64,000 bases of DNA from Olivibacter sp. XZL3 (GCF_004368405.1 NZ_SBJH01000010.1:186001-250000), one strand, 5' to 3'. Numbered from the stretch's first letter, positions 53,812 through 63,655 are shown. The notes: generated by a model from the sequence alone, not told the origin. Numbers and translations: made by a program.

Positions 53812-54189
53812 GTGAAAAGGTTTTTTCTCTATATAATGCTTATACTATTGATAAGCGAGGCAACCTCACTCTATCAACTTGCAAAGCTGCCAAGTTTATA
53901 CACGCATTTTATAGAACATAAAGCGCTTTCGCCAACGGTTAGTTTTACCGAGTATCTTTCAATGCACTATTGGGGGCAAGACCTCAATGACGATGATGAC
54001 GCAAAGGATATGCAACTGCCGTTTAAAAAGTTCGATATCCATACTCCTGTTTTCCTTTTCGTAGCTTTCGATAAATCATTTGCAATCAAGCCTCAGTACT
54101 GGCCGGTTAATCTCGACTTTGCATGGGATCGGCTTGTTGTATATTTCAATCCCGAACAGAACTCGCTCTTTCGGCCCCCCAGAGTCTAA
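53812..54189 (+). CDS. Hypothetical protein upstream of the heavy-metal RND genes
   Basis: A 125-aa protein starting at GTG with an N-terminal hydrophobic helix or signal (FFLYIMLILLISEATS), then LAKLPSLYTHFIEHK and an acidic DLNDDDDAKD segment. Similar small proteins precede czcA-type genes in Bacteroidota. A TACTTTTG (-7-like) at 53800-53807 would start the mRNA almost at the GTG, so ATG 53836 or leaderless translation is possible. Likely part of the metal-resistance locus; role unknown. Confidence 0.7.
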   Translation: MKRFFLYIMLILLISEATSLYQLAKLPSLYTHFIEHKALSPTVSFTEYLSMHYWGQDLNDDDDAKDMQLPFKKFDIHTPVFLFVAFDKSFAIKPQYWPVNLDFAWDRLVVYFNPEQNSLFRPPRV

Positions 54190-54291
54190 ATACATGTAAC
54201 TATTATCTGCGGGTAATATTCCCTGCAAAAGCGCTGTCCGCCGTAAGGGGGCCGGTATGTGTTTTCATGTATTTACACTTCAAATTCCATG

Positions 54292-57200
54292 TTAGATAAA
54301 ATCATTCAGTTTTCAGTTAAGCATAAACTGGCAATTGGTATATTCATGTTACTGTGGGTAGTTTATGGCGGCTACCAGATCACCCAACTACCCATCGATG
54401 CCGTTCCTGATATAACCAACAACCAGGTCCAGATTATTACCACAGCCCCGTCACTTGGCGCAGAGGACGTGGAACGATTAATTACATTTCCGATAGAACT
54501 AGCAATCAGTAACGTTCCCGGCATACAGGAGAGTAGGAGTATGTCCCGATTCGGACTTTCCCTTATCACGATTGTGTTTGACGAAGGTACCGATGTGTAC
54601 TGGGCGCGCCAACAGGTTACCGAGAGGCTTTCGCAGGTAGAAATCAACGAAAATGCCAATGTTCCGTCCCTTGCGCCGGTAACTACCGGTCTGGGCGAAA
54701 TATATCAGTATGTGTTAAAACCCAAAAAGGGGTATGAAGATAAATTCACCTTGGCTGATCTCCGTTCTACACAGGATTGGCTCGTAAGAAGGCAGCTATT
54801 GGGCACACCCGGCGTAGCTGATGTCTCTACCTTCGGAGGTGAACTTAAGCAATATGAAGTTTCGGTAAACCCGGCAAGGCTCAAGGCACTTAACCTAACC
54901 ATAAGCGATGTTTTTACCGCCCTGAGCAGAAATAACCAAAATACCGGAGGGGCCTATATTGAAAAAGGCCCCTCCGTTCTATATATCCGAAGCATTGGAC
55001 TTACCAAATCAATCGAAGACATTAATAAAATTGTAGTAAAAAGTAACGGCGGGCAGCCCATACTCATCAGCCATGTGGCCGAAGTCCGTTTGGGTTCAGC
55101 TATACGTTATGGAGCATTAACCATGGCCGGTTTGGGGGAAGTAACCGGCGGCATTGTGATGATGCTCAAAGGCGGAAATTCTTCGGAGATTATCAATAAC
55201 GTTAAGCAACGGATCGCCGAGATACAGCAAACCCTTCCCGAAGGATTAGCGATCGAACCTTTCCTTGACCGCACCAAGATGGTTAATAATGCTATTGGCA
55301 CCGTGGAGCACAACTTGCTTGAGGGCGCGCTGATCGTCGTACTCGTGCTAGTACTCTTTTTAGGTAACCTAAGGGCGGGATTAATTGTCGCCTCCGTTAT
55401 CCCCTTATCCATGCTCTTTGCGGTAACCATGATGAATACCTTCGGGGTCAGCGGCAATCTGATGAGCTTGGGGGCCTTGGATTTTGGACTCATTGTGGAC
55501 GGTGCCGTCATTATCGTAGAGGCAATTCTGCACCATATACATTTTTCCAAAAAATATGGCGCCGTCAATAGCCTCTCACAGGAGGAGATGAACCGTGAAG
55601 TAACCGGGGCAGCATCGCGCATGATGAACGCGGCCGTCTTCGGTCAGATCATCATCCTGATTGTATATTTACCCATTCTTTCCCTTACGGGGATAGAGGG
55701 GAAAATGTTCAAACCAATGGCTCAGACGGTGGCATTTGCCATTCTGGGGGCCTTTATCCTTTCGCTCACCTACGTGCCGATGGTAAGTTCGCTGTTCATC
55801 AGTAAAAAGATAACGCATAAGCCGAATCTGTCCGACCGTATCATGACACGGATAGAAAACGGGTACCAGCAAATGTTGGAGAAGGCTTTATCGATCCGTC
55901 GGTCACTGGTCATGTTCGCGTTTATATTGTTCGGTGTATCAGTGTTTATGTTCATGCGCATGGGCGGCGAATTTATACCCCAACTGGAAGAGGGCGATTT
56001 TGCCGTCGAGACCAGATTGTTGGTGGGCACCAACCTCAGTACCACCATTGATGCCATTGGCCGTATCGCCGAAACATTGCAGGCGCAATACCCCGAAGTT
56101 GAAAAAGTGGTATCTAGAATCGGCAGTGCCGAGATTCCGACCGATCCTATGCCTATTGAGGGGGGAGACATGATTGTTGTGCTGAAGCCGAAATCAGAAT
56201 GGATCAGCGCGGAAAGTTTTCCGGAGCTTGCCGGTAAAATGGCTGCAACCGCACAGGAAGTTGTGCCCGGTGTAACCACGGGCTTCCAGTATCCCGTTCA
56301 AATGCGGTTCAATGAGCTCATGACCGGCGCGAAACAAGACGTTGTCTGTAAAATCTTTGGTGAGGATCTCGAGAAACTGGCAGCTTATGCCGACCAGCTG
56401 GGAGACATTGTGAGAACGGTAGATGGAACAGCTGATCTTTATGTTGAAAAAGTGACCGGTATGCCTCAGATTGTCATTGATTTCAACCGTAGTGAGATTG
56501 CCAAATACGGCATGGATATCGAAAGCCTAAACCGTACCATCAACGCAGCCTTTGCCGGTGCCGAAGCTGGAAAAGTTTACGAAGGCGAAAAAAGCTTTGA
56601 TTTGGTGGTAAGAGTTGGCAGCGAGGGGAGGAAAAGCGTAGAAGATGTCCGTAACCTGCCAGTATCTACCCCTACGGGGGTGCAGGTACCACTCTATCAG
56701 GTGGCCGACATACAAGAGATCGAAGGGCCAAATCAGATACAACGCGAAAATGCGCGTAGGCGGATTATTGTGGGCTTTAATGTACGGGGACGTGACGTGC
56801 AAACCATCGTTGAAGAGCTCCAGCAGAAGATTGGTGCTAAAATGAAGTTAGATGCAGGTTATAGCATAACCTACGGAGGGGCCTTTGAAAATTTACAACA
56901 GGCCAAGAGCAGGTTGAGCATCGCTGTCCCTGTTGCGCTTTTACTCATTTTTGTAATGCTATATTTTGCGTTTTCGTCCTTTAAGCAGGGCGCACTGATC
57001 TATACTGCCATACCCTTGTCAGCCATCGGCGGTGTATTTGCCCTAACCTTAAGAGGCATGCCCTTCAGTATTTCCGCCGGTGTCGGATTTATTGCCCTCT
57101 TCGGCGTAGCGGTACTGAATGGAATCGTGCTGATTTCCGAATTCAACCGAATAAAAAAAGAAGGTGTGATCAGCGATCCAATGCAGCTCGTAATGATCGG

Positions 57201-58653
57201 AACGCGTAACAGGTTACGTCCTGTACTGATGACGGCGGCGGTAGCTTCACTCGGTTTCCTACCCATGGCACTCAGCAATGGCGCCGGGGCAGAAGTACAG
57301 CGGCCTTTGGCCACGGTGGTGATCGGAGGGCTTATAACAGCCACCCTGTTAACATTATTTGTTCTGCCTTCCCTGTACCTCCTCTTTAACAAAACCACTA
57401 AGCTCAACATGAATAAAAATTTAAGCGCGATCGTTGTATTCGCGTTCCTTGCTTATCCGGCTACCGCACAGGAGCAGCCAATAAAAATAAGCCTCGACAG
57501 CGCTTTGAAGGTAGCATCACGGAATAATAGGCAATTGCAGAGTACACGGATGGAACAGCATGCCGTTGAAGAACTGCAGCACAGCGGGTTCGATCTGCCC
57601 AAGACGCAACTGTCCGGCGATTACGGGAAATTTAACAGCATATACAATGATAATAGAATCGGCCTGAGCCAATCTTTCAACTTTCCCACCGTATATACTA
57701 ACCAGAAAAAGATGCTACAGGCAAACTTCGAGGCCTCCCGTGCCCAAACTAAGTTGAGCGAGCAGGAGCTCAGGGCAGGGGTCAGGCTAGCATTTTTCGA
57801 TTACGCCGTTATGAATGAGCGGAAACAGCTACTGCTCTATGCAGATAGTATCTACCGATTATTCGAGGCCAAATCACTGAAGCGTTTTGAGAGCGGCGAG
57901 GCCAATATCCTTGAAAAAACGGCTGCGCAATCCCACAGGCAGCAAATTAGCAATCAGCTGAATATGCTTGAAAAAGACCTTGCTATTGTGAAAAAACAGT
58001 TTAATCTGTATCTACAGGATAGTATTATGTACGTTCCTGATCCCGGCCACTCGAAGGTTACCTTTACTCAATCATTAATAGATGATTCCGTTGTGACCGG
58101 TGAGCTTCCGGCGGCCGCGCTGGCCAAGCATGCGGAAGAAGCTGCCCGCAGCCGGTGGCGGGTAGAGCGTGCCCGCCTTCTTCCCGATTTCACAATAGGT
58201 TACAACAACCAGAGTCTGCAAGGAGTTCAGAATGTGAACGGGCAGGATGTTCTTTTCAGCGGCAGAGATCGCTTCAATTATTTTAGCGCGGGGATAAGTA
58301 TTCCATTGTTCTTCAAGGCCCAATCGTCCAAAGCAACGGCAGCGAAGCTGCAATGGCAGAGTCAAATAAAAAAAGCCGATCAGGCTCAATTACAGTTACA
58401 TGCTGAAATCATGAACGCCCGCGCACAGGTACAGAAATTTACAGAAAGTCTCGCATATTACGAAAATCAAGGCCTTCGCAACGCAGATTTGATCATTGCT
58501 ACGGCAGACCAACAGTTTCAGGGTGGAGAAATCGACTATCTACAGTGGGTTATCTTGGTCGATCAGGCCATTACCATCAGAAATGAATACATCAATATGC
58601 TCGGCAGCTATAACCAGGCCGTTATCCAATTACAAAAATTAAACGATCAATAA
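54292..58653 (+). CDS. CusA/CzcA heavy-metal RND pump fused to a TolC-like outer-membrane channel
   Basis: A 1453-aa protein from ATG 54292. About residues 1-1035 are a full heavy-metal RND pump: DAVPDITNNQVQI, LGALDFGLIVDGAVIIVE (helix 4, with a charged residue typical of metal pumps), GGEFIPQLEEGDFAVET and GGLITATLLTLFVLPSLY. From about residue 1040 a signal-like segment (VVFAFLAYPATAQ) leads into an outer-membrane factor with two coiled-coil repeats. The join is one open frame with no stop. Metal (Co/Zn/Cd or Cu/Ag) cannot be told. The adaptor gene follows after 6 bp. Confidence 0.93.
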   Translation, partial: LDKIIQFSVKHKLAIGIFMLLWVVYGGYQITQLPIDAVPDITNNQVQIITTAPSLGAEDVERLITFPIELAISNVPGIQESRSMSRFGLSLITIVFDEGTDVYWARQQVTERLSQVEINENANVPSLAPVTTGLGEIYQYVLKPKKGYEDKFTLADLRSTQDWLVRRQLLGTPGVADVSTFGGELKQYEVSVNPARLKALNLTISDVFTALSRNNQNTGGAYIEKGPSVLYIRSIGLTKSIEDINKIVVKSNGGQPILISHVAEVRLGSAIRYGALTMAGLGEVTGGIVMMLKGGNSSEIINNVKQRIAEIQQTLPEGLAIEPFLDRTKMVNNAIGTVEHNLLEGALIVVLVLVLFLGNLRAGLIVASVIPLSMLFAVTMMNTFGVSGNLMSLGALDFGLIVDGAVIIVEAILHHIHFSKKYGAVNSLSQEEMNREVTGAASRMMNAAVFGQIIILIVYLPILSLTGIEGKMFKPMAQTVAFAILGAFILSLTYVPMVSSLFISKKITHKPNLSDRIMTRIENGYQQMLEKALSIRRSLVMFAFILFGVSVFMFMRMGGEFIPQLEEGDFAVETRLLVGTNLSTTIDAIGRIAETLQAQYPEVEKVVSRIGSAEIPTDPMPIEGGDMIVVLKPKSEWISAESFPELAGKMAATAQEVVPGVTTGFQYPVQMRFNELMTGAKQDVVCKIFGEDLEKLAAYADQLGDIVRTVDGTADLYVEKVTGMPQIVIDFNRSEIAKYGMDIESLNRTINAAFAGAEAGKVYEGEKSFDLVVRVGSEGRKSVEDVRNLPVSTPTGVQVPLYQVADIQEIEGPNQIQRENARRRIIVGFNVRGRDVQTIVEELQQKIGAKMKLDAGYSITYGGAFENLQQAKSRLSIAVPVALLLIFVMLYFAFSSFKQGALIYTAIPLSAIGGVFALTLRGMPFSISAGVGFIALFGVAVLNGIVLISEFNRIKKEGVISDPMQLVMIGTRNRLRPVLMTAAVASLGFLPMALSNGAGAEVQRPLATVVIGGLITATLLTLFVLPSLYLLFNKTTKLNMNKNLSAIVVFAFLAYPATAQEQPIKISLDSALKVASRNNRQLQSTRMEQHAVEELQHSGFDLPKTQLSGDYGKFNSIYNDNRIGLSQSFNFPTVYTNQKKMLQANFEASRAQTKLSEQELRAGVRLAFFDYAVMNERKQLLLYADSIYRLFEAKSLKRFESGEANILEKTAAQSHRQQISNQLNMLEKDLAIVKKQFNLYLQDSIMYVPDPGHSKVTFTQSLIDDSVVTGELPAAALAKHAEEAARSRWRVERARLLPDFTIGYNNQSLQGVQNVNGQDVLFSGRDRFNYFSAGISIPLFFKAQSSKATAAKLQWQSQIKKADQAQLQLHAEIMNARAQVQKFTESLAYYENQGLRNADLIIATADQQFQGGEIDYLQWVILVDQAITIRNEYINMLGSYNQAVIQLQKLNDQ

Positions 58654-58659
58654 TTTAAA

Positions 58660-59811
58660 ATGAAAGCATTTATATTCAGTTGCATCTGCCTTTGGTTTTT
58701 GGCGGCATGCAGCAATGAAAACAAGCAAGAAACGGAAGTGACCAGCCAAAAAGACAGTATTACCAATCCGGTTACTGAAACTGTACGACTTACTTCGCAG
58801 CAGCTAAAAAGCGTCGGCATCGAAGTTGGCAATCCTGATTCCGGCCGCGTGAGTGGCAAGCTTACATTGCAAGGAGCAGTCGAGGTGCCGCCCCAGAATA
58901 TTATTAGTCTGAGCTTCCCTATGGGAGGATATTTGAAATCCACAGCGATGTTACCCGGAACTCATGTGAGCAAGGGACAAGTGTTGGCCATCATGGAAGA
59001 TATGCAGTTTATTCAATTACAGCAGGATTACCTAACGGCGAAGACCGACTTTGAGCTAGCAGAAAAGGAGTTTATTCGTCAACGTGAACTTAATAGCAGT
59101 AAAGCAAGCAGCGATAAGGTCTTCCAGCAGGCAAATGCCCAGATGGAACGCCAAAGGATTTTAATGAATGCGTTGGGTGAAAAGCTAAAGCTGATCGGTA
59201 TCAACATCAATAACCTGAACGCATCCAATATATCAAAAAGTGTAGCGGTATTATCACCCATCAATGGCTTTGTGTCCAAAGTAAACGTAACGGTCGGTAA
59301 ATATACCGCTCCGACCGATGTACTATTTGAGCTGGTAGATCCGCGCGATATCCATTTGGTATTAAACGTATTTGAGAAAGATTTAGCGAGCGTGGCTGTT
59401 GGAGAGCAAGTGGCCGCCTATTCCAATAGTGAACCGGACCGAAGATTTGATGCCGAAGTCATCCTGATCAACAAGACACTTGATGCCAATCGCATGGCAG
59501 AGGTGCATTGCCATTTCAAAAAATATGACACCTCGCTTGTGCCCGGAATGTTCATGAATGCCGAAGTTTCAATCAAGGATATGCCAGCACTTACCGTACC
59601 GGAGGATGCAGTTGTCAGGTGGGAGAACAAACATTATGTATTTGTGGCCCAAAACACCGGAGAATTCCGGATGGTGGAGGTAAACGTCGGAATGCTGAAT
59701 GATAAACAGCAGCAAATAGAGAGTAATGAGATTAGCCCGGCATCTAAAGTAGTGCTCAAAAACGCATATACATTACTTATGAAAATCAAGAATACAGAAG
59801 AAGAAGGTTAG
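58660..59811 (+). CDS. RND efflux periplasmic adaptor lipoprotein (CzcB/CusB type)
   Basis: A 383-aa lipoprotein (LAAC, Cys17) of the HlyD/membrane-fusion family. The biotinyl-lipoyl-like part contains FPMGGYLKSTAMLPGTHV and SPINGFVSKVNVTVGKY, split by a coiled coil (about residues 115-180); beta-barrel and membrane-proximal domains follow. It would link the pump half and channel half of the fused protein across the periplasm. It is transcribed with that gene. Confidence 0.93.
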   Translation: MKAFIFSCICLWFLAACSNENKQETEVTSQKDSITNPVTETVRLTSQQLKSVGIEVGNPDSGRVSGKLTLQGAVEVPPQNIISLSFPMGGYLKSTAMLPGTHVSKGQVLAIMEDMQFIQLQQDYLTAKTDFELAEKEFIRQRELNSSKASSDKVFQQANAQMERQRILMNALGEKLKLIGININNLNASNISKSVAVLSPINGFVSKVNVTVGKYTAPTDVLFELVDPRDIHLVLNVFEKDLASVAVGEQVAAYSNSEPDRRFDAEVILINKTLDANRMAEVHCHFKKYDTSLVPGMFMNAEVSIKDMPALTVPEDAVVRWENKHYVFVAQNTGEFRMVEVNVGMLNDKQQQIESNEISPASKVVLKNAYTLLMKIKNTEEEG

Positions 59812-59813
59812 AT

Positions 59814-60135
59814 ATGCAAAGGTATTACCGCGTTAAAGTGACTGATCTGGTGCATTGTGTCAGACAACAAGATTCTCTTCGAAACAATCAATTTAGTGAT
59901 ACAGCGCTTTTTAAACAAACCACTTTGCGGGCCTGTCAGCTACTCGCCGATTTAGAGAATGAGAATCAAATAATATGAAGAAAGGCAGGTAAGCTAAACC
60001 TAGCGGATTGAAGACCCTGATTTTCCAAAAGACGTCGAGTACAGGCTAACTCCTTATTGTGAATTCCTATATCCGCTAGTAGAAAGTCTGATCAGCTGGG
60101 GGAAACAGCGCCGAAAAGTATTTAGTGAAGAATAA
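59814..60135 (+). pseudogene. Degenerate HxlR-type regulator
   Basis: A 54-codon frame (59814-59978) ends in TTLRACQLLADLENENQII, which fits the recognition-helix end of an HxlR protein. After stops and a shift, the frame 60004-60135 gives RIEDPDFPKDVEYRLTPYCE and then FLYPLVESLISWGKQRR, clearly the HxlR wing and C-terminal helix. The middle is disrupted and the N-terminal part is hard to recognise. This is a remnant, 2 bp after the efflux adaptor. Confidence 0.6.
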
Positions 60136-60198
60136 TTGTTTCTTTATACCCGATATGATATAAAGTTTGAGTAGAACGGATTTTATTACCTAATCGGG

Positions 60199-60303
60199 TA
60201 TAGTTGGGCTGGATATCTTGCCGAAGATGATAACGGCTATTCGTTTGCTTACTCGGACGACTATCTCCAATCGGCAGATCCGAACCCTATCAGCTTAACG
60301 TTG
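60199..60303 (+). pseudogene. Fragment of a HipA N-terminal domain
   Basis: About 35 codons read AGYLAEDDNGYSFAYSDDYL and QSADPNPISLTL, the typical N-terminal (HipA_N) segment of HipA-family kinases. The similarity stops abruptly at about 60303 and no kinase domain follows. No HipB-like HTH gene is intact nearby. Its end overlaps a truncated exported ORF on the other strand, which suggests a deletion junction. Confidence 0.65.
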
Positions 60304-60443
60304 GTTGGCTCATTTAATGCGATGAGAAATGGATTTCCATTGTTGACGACCCCTTCTTGTGCGGAGACTTCGGGTCCAAAAAAAAGGACGATACCCGTCA
60401 GCAGAAGGAATGATGTGATATAGAGCGGTTTTGATATCATCAT
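60261..60443 (-). CDS. Small exported ORF, probably truncated
   Basis: A 60-codon frame starts with a convincing signal peptide (MMISKPLYITSFLLLTGIVL, cleavage near EVSAQ). Its last 13 or so residues are only the antisense of the HipA fragment. I read it as the 5' part of an exported small protein joined to unrelated DNA. No domain is recognised. Confidence 0.35.
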   Translation of the reverse strand: MMISKPLYITSFLLLTGIVLFFGPEVSAQEGVVNNGNPFLIALNEPTNVKLIGFGSADWR

Positions 60444-60684
60444 AACTTGGTTTAAACAAAGGGTGTCTGCTTTAAAGATACTAAAATAAAAATGAAATTA
60501 ACAGCATAACTTGGCGGTCATGACTGTGCTTGTCTCCAAATTGCAACGCGCTCCGACGTAATCTTCAGACCGCGTTGTTTTCTTATAGCTAACGTACGCC
60601 GAACCTTCGTCTTTAGCGTCAGTCCGGACGGGATATTGTTCGTCAGTAATAATAACTGACTGTTTTATATTAACTTTTAATAGA
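60444..60684. other. Intergenic region, one doubtful ORF
   Basis: No firm gene. A TTG-started minus-strand frame (60498-60695, 65 codons) overlaps the end of the HxlR gene and has a fairly natural composition but no recognised domain. No clear terminator or repeat is seen. Confidence 0.35.
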
Positions 60685-61068
60685 TCAATCGTCAATAAAT
60701 TGAAACGATTTGTAGGTCAAATCTTTATTCGGTTTTTGCTGGTTCCGGATTTCAAGATGCCGGTAACCCCATTTTCTCATTTCTCTCACGATTGGGTATA
60801 GACTTTCTCCATATTCGGTTAAATAATACTCAACCCTCATTGGTACTTCTGCAAAAACCTTTCGGGTCAGTATACCATCCTTTTCGAGCTCATCCAATTG
60901 CTTTGCGATCATCCTTTCGCTAATGGTAGGCAGCGTTTTCTTCATCTCGCTGAAGCGGTTACGTCCTTTTTTGATCAGGGCGATTAGTGTGGTCTTGCAT
61001 TTTCCCTTAATGACCTGTAAAAAGACGTCCGATGGGCATATCGTTTCAATTTTTTCTATATCCGACAT
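60685..61068 (-). CDS. HxlR-family transcriptional regulator
   Basis: A 127-aa winged-helix protein: CPSDVFLQVIKGKCKTTLIA with Cys11 and Cys24 (family redox-sensing position and an extra one), the recognition helix in TISERMIAKQLDELEKDG, and the wing VPMRVEYYLTEYG. It is divergent from the MDR oxidoreductase gene, 115 bp away, and is the likely controller of the cluster that follows. Confidence 0.92.
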   Translation of the reverse strand: MSDIEKIETICPSDVFLQVIKGKCKTTLIALIKKGRNRFSEMKKTLPTISERMIAKQLDELEKDGILTRKVFAEVPMRVEYYLTEYGESLYPIVREMRKWGYRHLEIRNQQKPNKDLTYKSFQFIDD

Positions 61069-61183
61069 AAATTTATTTGCTTGATTCTCAACAGAACTGC
61101 ATTTTATTTCAGTAGCTGATAAGATTGTAAGTTATTGTTTCACAATTATTTATTATTCAAATTTACAAAAAAAATATTACATT

Positions 61184-62176
61184 ATGGTAGATCAATTTAA
61201 AGCATTGATGGTCCGGGAAGACAACGGGCATTTCAAATCAGCGGTAGAATATGTCCCTATGATCGCATTGCCACCGAATGAGGTGCTTATAAAAGTAAGC
61301 TACTCATCCATCAACTATAAAGATGCGCTCTCCGCCTCGGGCAACAGAGGTGTTACACGGAAATTTCCCCATATACCGGGAATAGATGCCGCAGGTCAGG
61401 TTATTTCCTCCACCGTCGATCGGTTCGGTGAAGGGGATCAGGTACTGGTTACCGGATACGATCTGGGAATGAATACCTGGGGCGGCTTTGGCGAATACAT
61501 CCGCGTTCCCGCGGATTGGATCATCAAGCTCCCTGAAGGCCTTAGCCCTTTTGAGGCCATGTGTTTCGGCACCGCCGGCCTAACCGCGGGACTGTCGGTT
61601 TTCAATCTGGTTCAATCGGGAATTGACAAGGGTAAAATTGCCGTTAGCGGGGCAACAGGCGGCGTCGGAACGATTGCCGTTTCCATCCTGTCCAAATTAG
61701 GTTATGAAGTTGTCGCCATTTCGGGTAAGGATGAAGGCAATTATCTAACAGAGGTATTGGGGGCTTCATCGTTTCTGGCACGGGATGCATTTATTGAAAA
61801 AAATGACGCAAAAGCGCTGTCTGCAGCCGAGTTCGACGGCGGGATTGATACCGTTGGCGGCAATATGCTATCGGCCATGCTCAAATCGTCAAAATATAAC
61901 GCTGCCGTCACCTGTTGCGGCAACGTAGCTGCTGCCCAATTCACCACGAGTATTTTTCCCTTTATTCTGAGAGGAGTAAAATTGATCGGGATTGATTCGG
62001 TCGAGCAGTCAGTGGATGTTAAAGCGGAGATCTGGAATTTACTGGCGCGTGACTGGAAGCCGGTGCGACTGAAAGAGATGGTTGAGGAAATTTCCCTGGA
62101 ACAAGTTCCCAATGTCCTCGAAATCCTTTTGAAAGGAAAGGCCAGGGGAAGATTTGTTGTCAACCATTCGCTATGA
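61184..62176 (+). CDS. Zinc-free MDR oxidoreductase (YhdH/AcuI acrylyl-CoA reductase-like)
   Basis: A 330-aa medium-chain dehydrogenase/reductase. SSINYKDALSASGNRGVTRKF is diagnostic of the YhdH/AcuI subfamily, with the nucleotide loop GATGGVGTIAVSIL (about residues 160-175). The ligands for catalytic and structural zinc are absent. Relatives reduce acryloyl-CoA or other activated alkenes with NADPH. Control by HxlR fits removal of reactive electrophiles. Confidence 0.9.
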   Translation: MVDQFKALMVREDNGHFKSAVEYVPMIALPPNEVLIKVSYSSINYKDALSASGNRGVTRKFPHIPGIDAAGQVISSTVDRFGEGDQVLVTGYDLGMNTWGGFGEYIRVPADWIIKLPEGLSPFEAMCFGTAGLTAGLSVFNLVQSGIDKGKIAVSGATGGVGTIAVSILSKLGYEVVAISGKDEGNYLTEVLGASSFLARDAFIEKNDAKALSAAEFDGGIDTVGGNMLSAMLKSSKYNAAVTCCGNVAAAQFTTSIFPFILRGVKLIGIDSVEQSVDVKAEIWNLLARDWKPVRLKEMVEEISLEQVPNVLEILLKGKARGRFVVNHSL

Positions 62177-62304
62177 TTTGAACACGATTTTTTAATGATA
62201 AAAATGTAAATAAAAAGGGGTTAGTTATGAAATGTCCATGATTGCCAAAATACGAACAAGATAATCTGAACATTCATATGGCCTTTAAAAGAGAAAATAT
62301 TTAT

Positions 62305-62946
62305 ATGAAAAAGATTCTCATTCTGGGTGCCGCAGGAAAGATCGCGCGGTACGCCATTCAACAGTTTATTGAGCGGAGCGACAGTCAACTGACGCTTTAT
62401 CTAAGAAATGCACAACGTTTGCAGCAATTAGCAAGTGATCGCGTTACGGTCATCGATGGGGATGTTACAGATACCCCACACCTGCAGGAAGTGGCAAAGG
62501 GGCATGACCTGGTGTATGCCAACCTGGGCGGTGATGACATCGTAGAACAGGCCAAGTCTGTTGTAGCTGCACTGGAAGCCGCCGATATTAGACGGCTGAT
62601 CTGGATATCGACTTTGGGTATATACGATGAGGTTCCCGGTGCGTTCGGCGAATGGAACCACAGGATGCTTGATGGCGGATATCTGGAACCTTACAGTGCC
62701 GCTGCCAGCGTCATCGAAGCCTCGGAACTCGACTACACCATCGTGCGGCCCGCGTGGTTAACCAATAAGGACGAGGTAGATTATGAGCTTACGCAGAAAG
62801 GCGAACTGTTCAAAGGTACCGAAGTGTCCCGTAAGAGCATTGCCGATTTTGTGGTGAAAGTCGCCTCGGATCCTACGCAAGAAGTTCGGGCTTCCGTAGG
62901 TGTAAACAAGCCGGGGACAGATGGTGATAAGCCGTCCTGGTACTGA
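62305..62946 (+). CDS. NAD(P)-binding atypical SDR (NmrA/YwnB-like)
   Basis: A 213-aa Rossmann-fold protein from the ATG at 62305, which gives MKKILILGAAGKIARYA at the N-terminus. There is no YxxxK-type catalytic tetrad, though DYTIVRPAWLTN is typical of this atypical SDR group. Such proteins sense NADP or reduce quinone-like compounds. It follows the MDR gene by 128 bp and is followed by a terminator. Confidence 0.88.
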   Translation: MKKILILGAAGKIARYAIQQFIERSDSQLTLYLRNAQRLQQLASDRVTVIDGDVTDTPHLQEVAKGHDLVYANLGGDDIVEQAKSVVAALEAADIRRLIWISTLGIYDEVPGAFGEWNHRMLDGGYLEPYSAAASVIEASELDYTIVRPAWLTNKDEVDYELTQKGELFKGTEVSRKSIADFVVKVASDPTQEVRASVGVNKPGTDGDKPSWY

Positions 62947-62981
62947 TAGCTTTTAGCACAGATCATGTTTATCGAATAATC

Positions 62982-63017
62982 AGGGATCCCTATCAACGCG
63001 ACCTCACAGGGATCCCT
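62982..63017 (+). terminator. Terminator formed by two copies of a palindrome
   Basis: AGGGATCCCT, itself palindromic, occurs at 62982-62991 and 63008-63017. The two copies can pair as a 10-bp stem with a 16-nt loop, followed by TTTC. Confidence 0.6.
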
Positions 63018-63190
63018 TTCAATAAAACTGGCGGTAAGGTGTTAATCATCAAGGGACATCAATTTATCGCAACCGGAATAACAGGCTCGACATATTTACT
63101 GCAAAAAAATTAAAATGCTTTGTAAGGATTGCTGAAGACTGACGACTAAGCAGGTAAAGAACAGATAAATATCACGTTAAAACAAAGGAA

Positions 63191-63655
63191 ATGGAAACGA
63201 ATAAAACGAGAACTGTATCAGAAAAAAAGCATGTCATTGGCTTTTATGTCTCACTCTTTGGTGCCGTTCTTATCCTGCTATGGATAGGTGCGCTCAAATT
63301 TACCCTCGCGGAGGCCCAGGCAATTAAACCCTACATCGAACATCATCCGTTTTCCGGCTGGATGTACCGTGCGTTTAGTATTCAGACAGTATCCAATATC
63401 GTGGGCATGGTGGAAATTATCGTCGCAGTACTTGTCCTTATCAGTTTAAAAGTTCCTTCTATAAAAAGGTATGCCGGAATTGGCGTATGTATTATTTTTT
63501 CAGTAACACTCAGTTTCCTTTTCACTACACCAAATATTTGGAGAACGGTTGAATGGATGCCCGTGACAGATTTCTTTATTCTCAAAGACATCCTATTACT
63601 GGGCTTTGGTATCACCCTGCTTGAAACAGCTAAAACAAACCGTCATGCGAATTAG
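63191..63655 (+). CDS. YkgB-family (DUF417) membrane protein
   Basis: A 154-aa protein with four helices. LLWIGALKFTLAEAQAIKPY and NIVGMVEIIVAVLVLI are typical of YkgB/DUF417. E. coli relatives (RclC) are induced by reactive chlorine. It overlaps the msrA start by 11 nt, so both are co-translated, which fits oxidant defence. Confidence 0.9.
   Translation: METNKTRTVSEKKHVIGFYVSLFGAVLILLWIGALKFTLAEAQAIKPYIEHHPFSGWMYRAFSIQTVSNIVGMVEIIVAVLVLISLKVPSIKRYAGIGVCIIFSVTLSFLFTTPNIWRTVEWMPVTDFFILKDILLLGFGITLLETAKTNRHAN

Noticed and set aside
55107-56279. Two long antisense frames (171 and 169 codons) inside the RND pump gene
   Set aside because: Serine/threonine/proline-rich composition typical of the opposite strand of a membrane protein gene; no domain.
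62982-63017. AGGGATCCCT repeats as a recombination or attachment site
   Set aside because: No integrase or island boundary nearby; position after a gene end fits a terminator.
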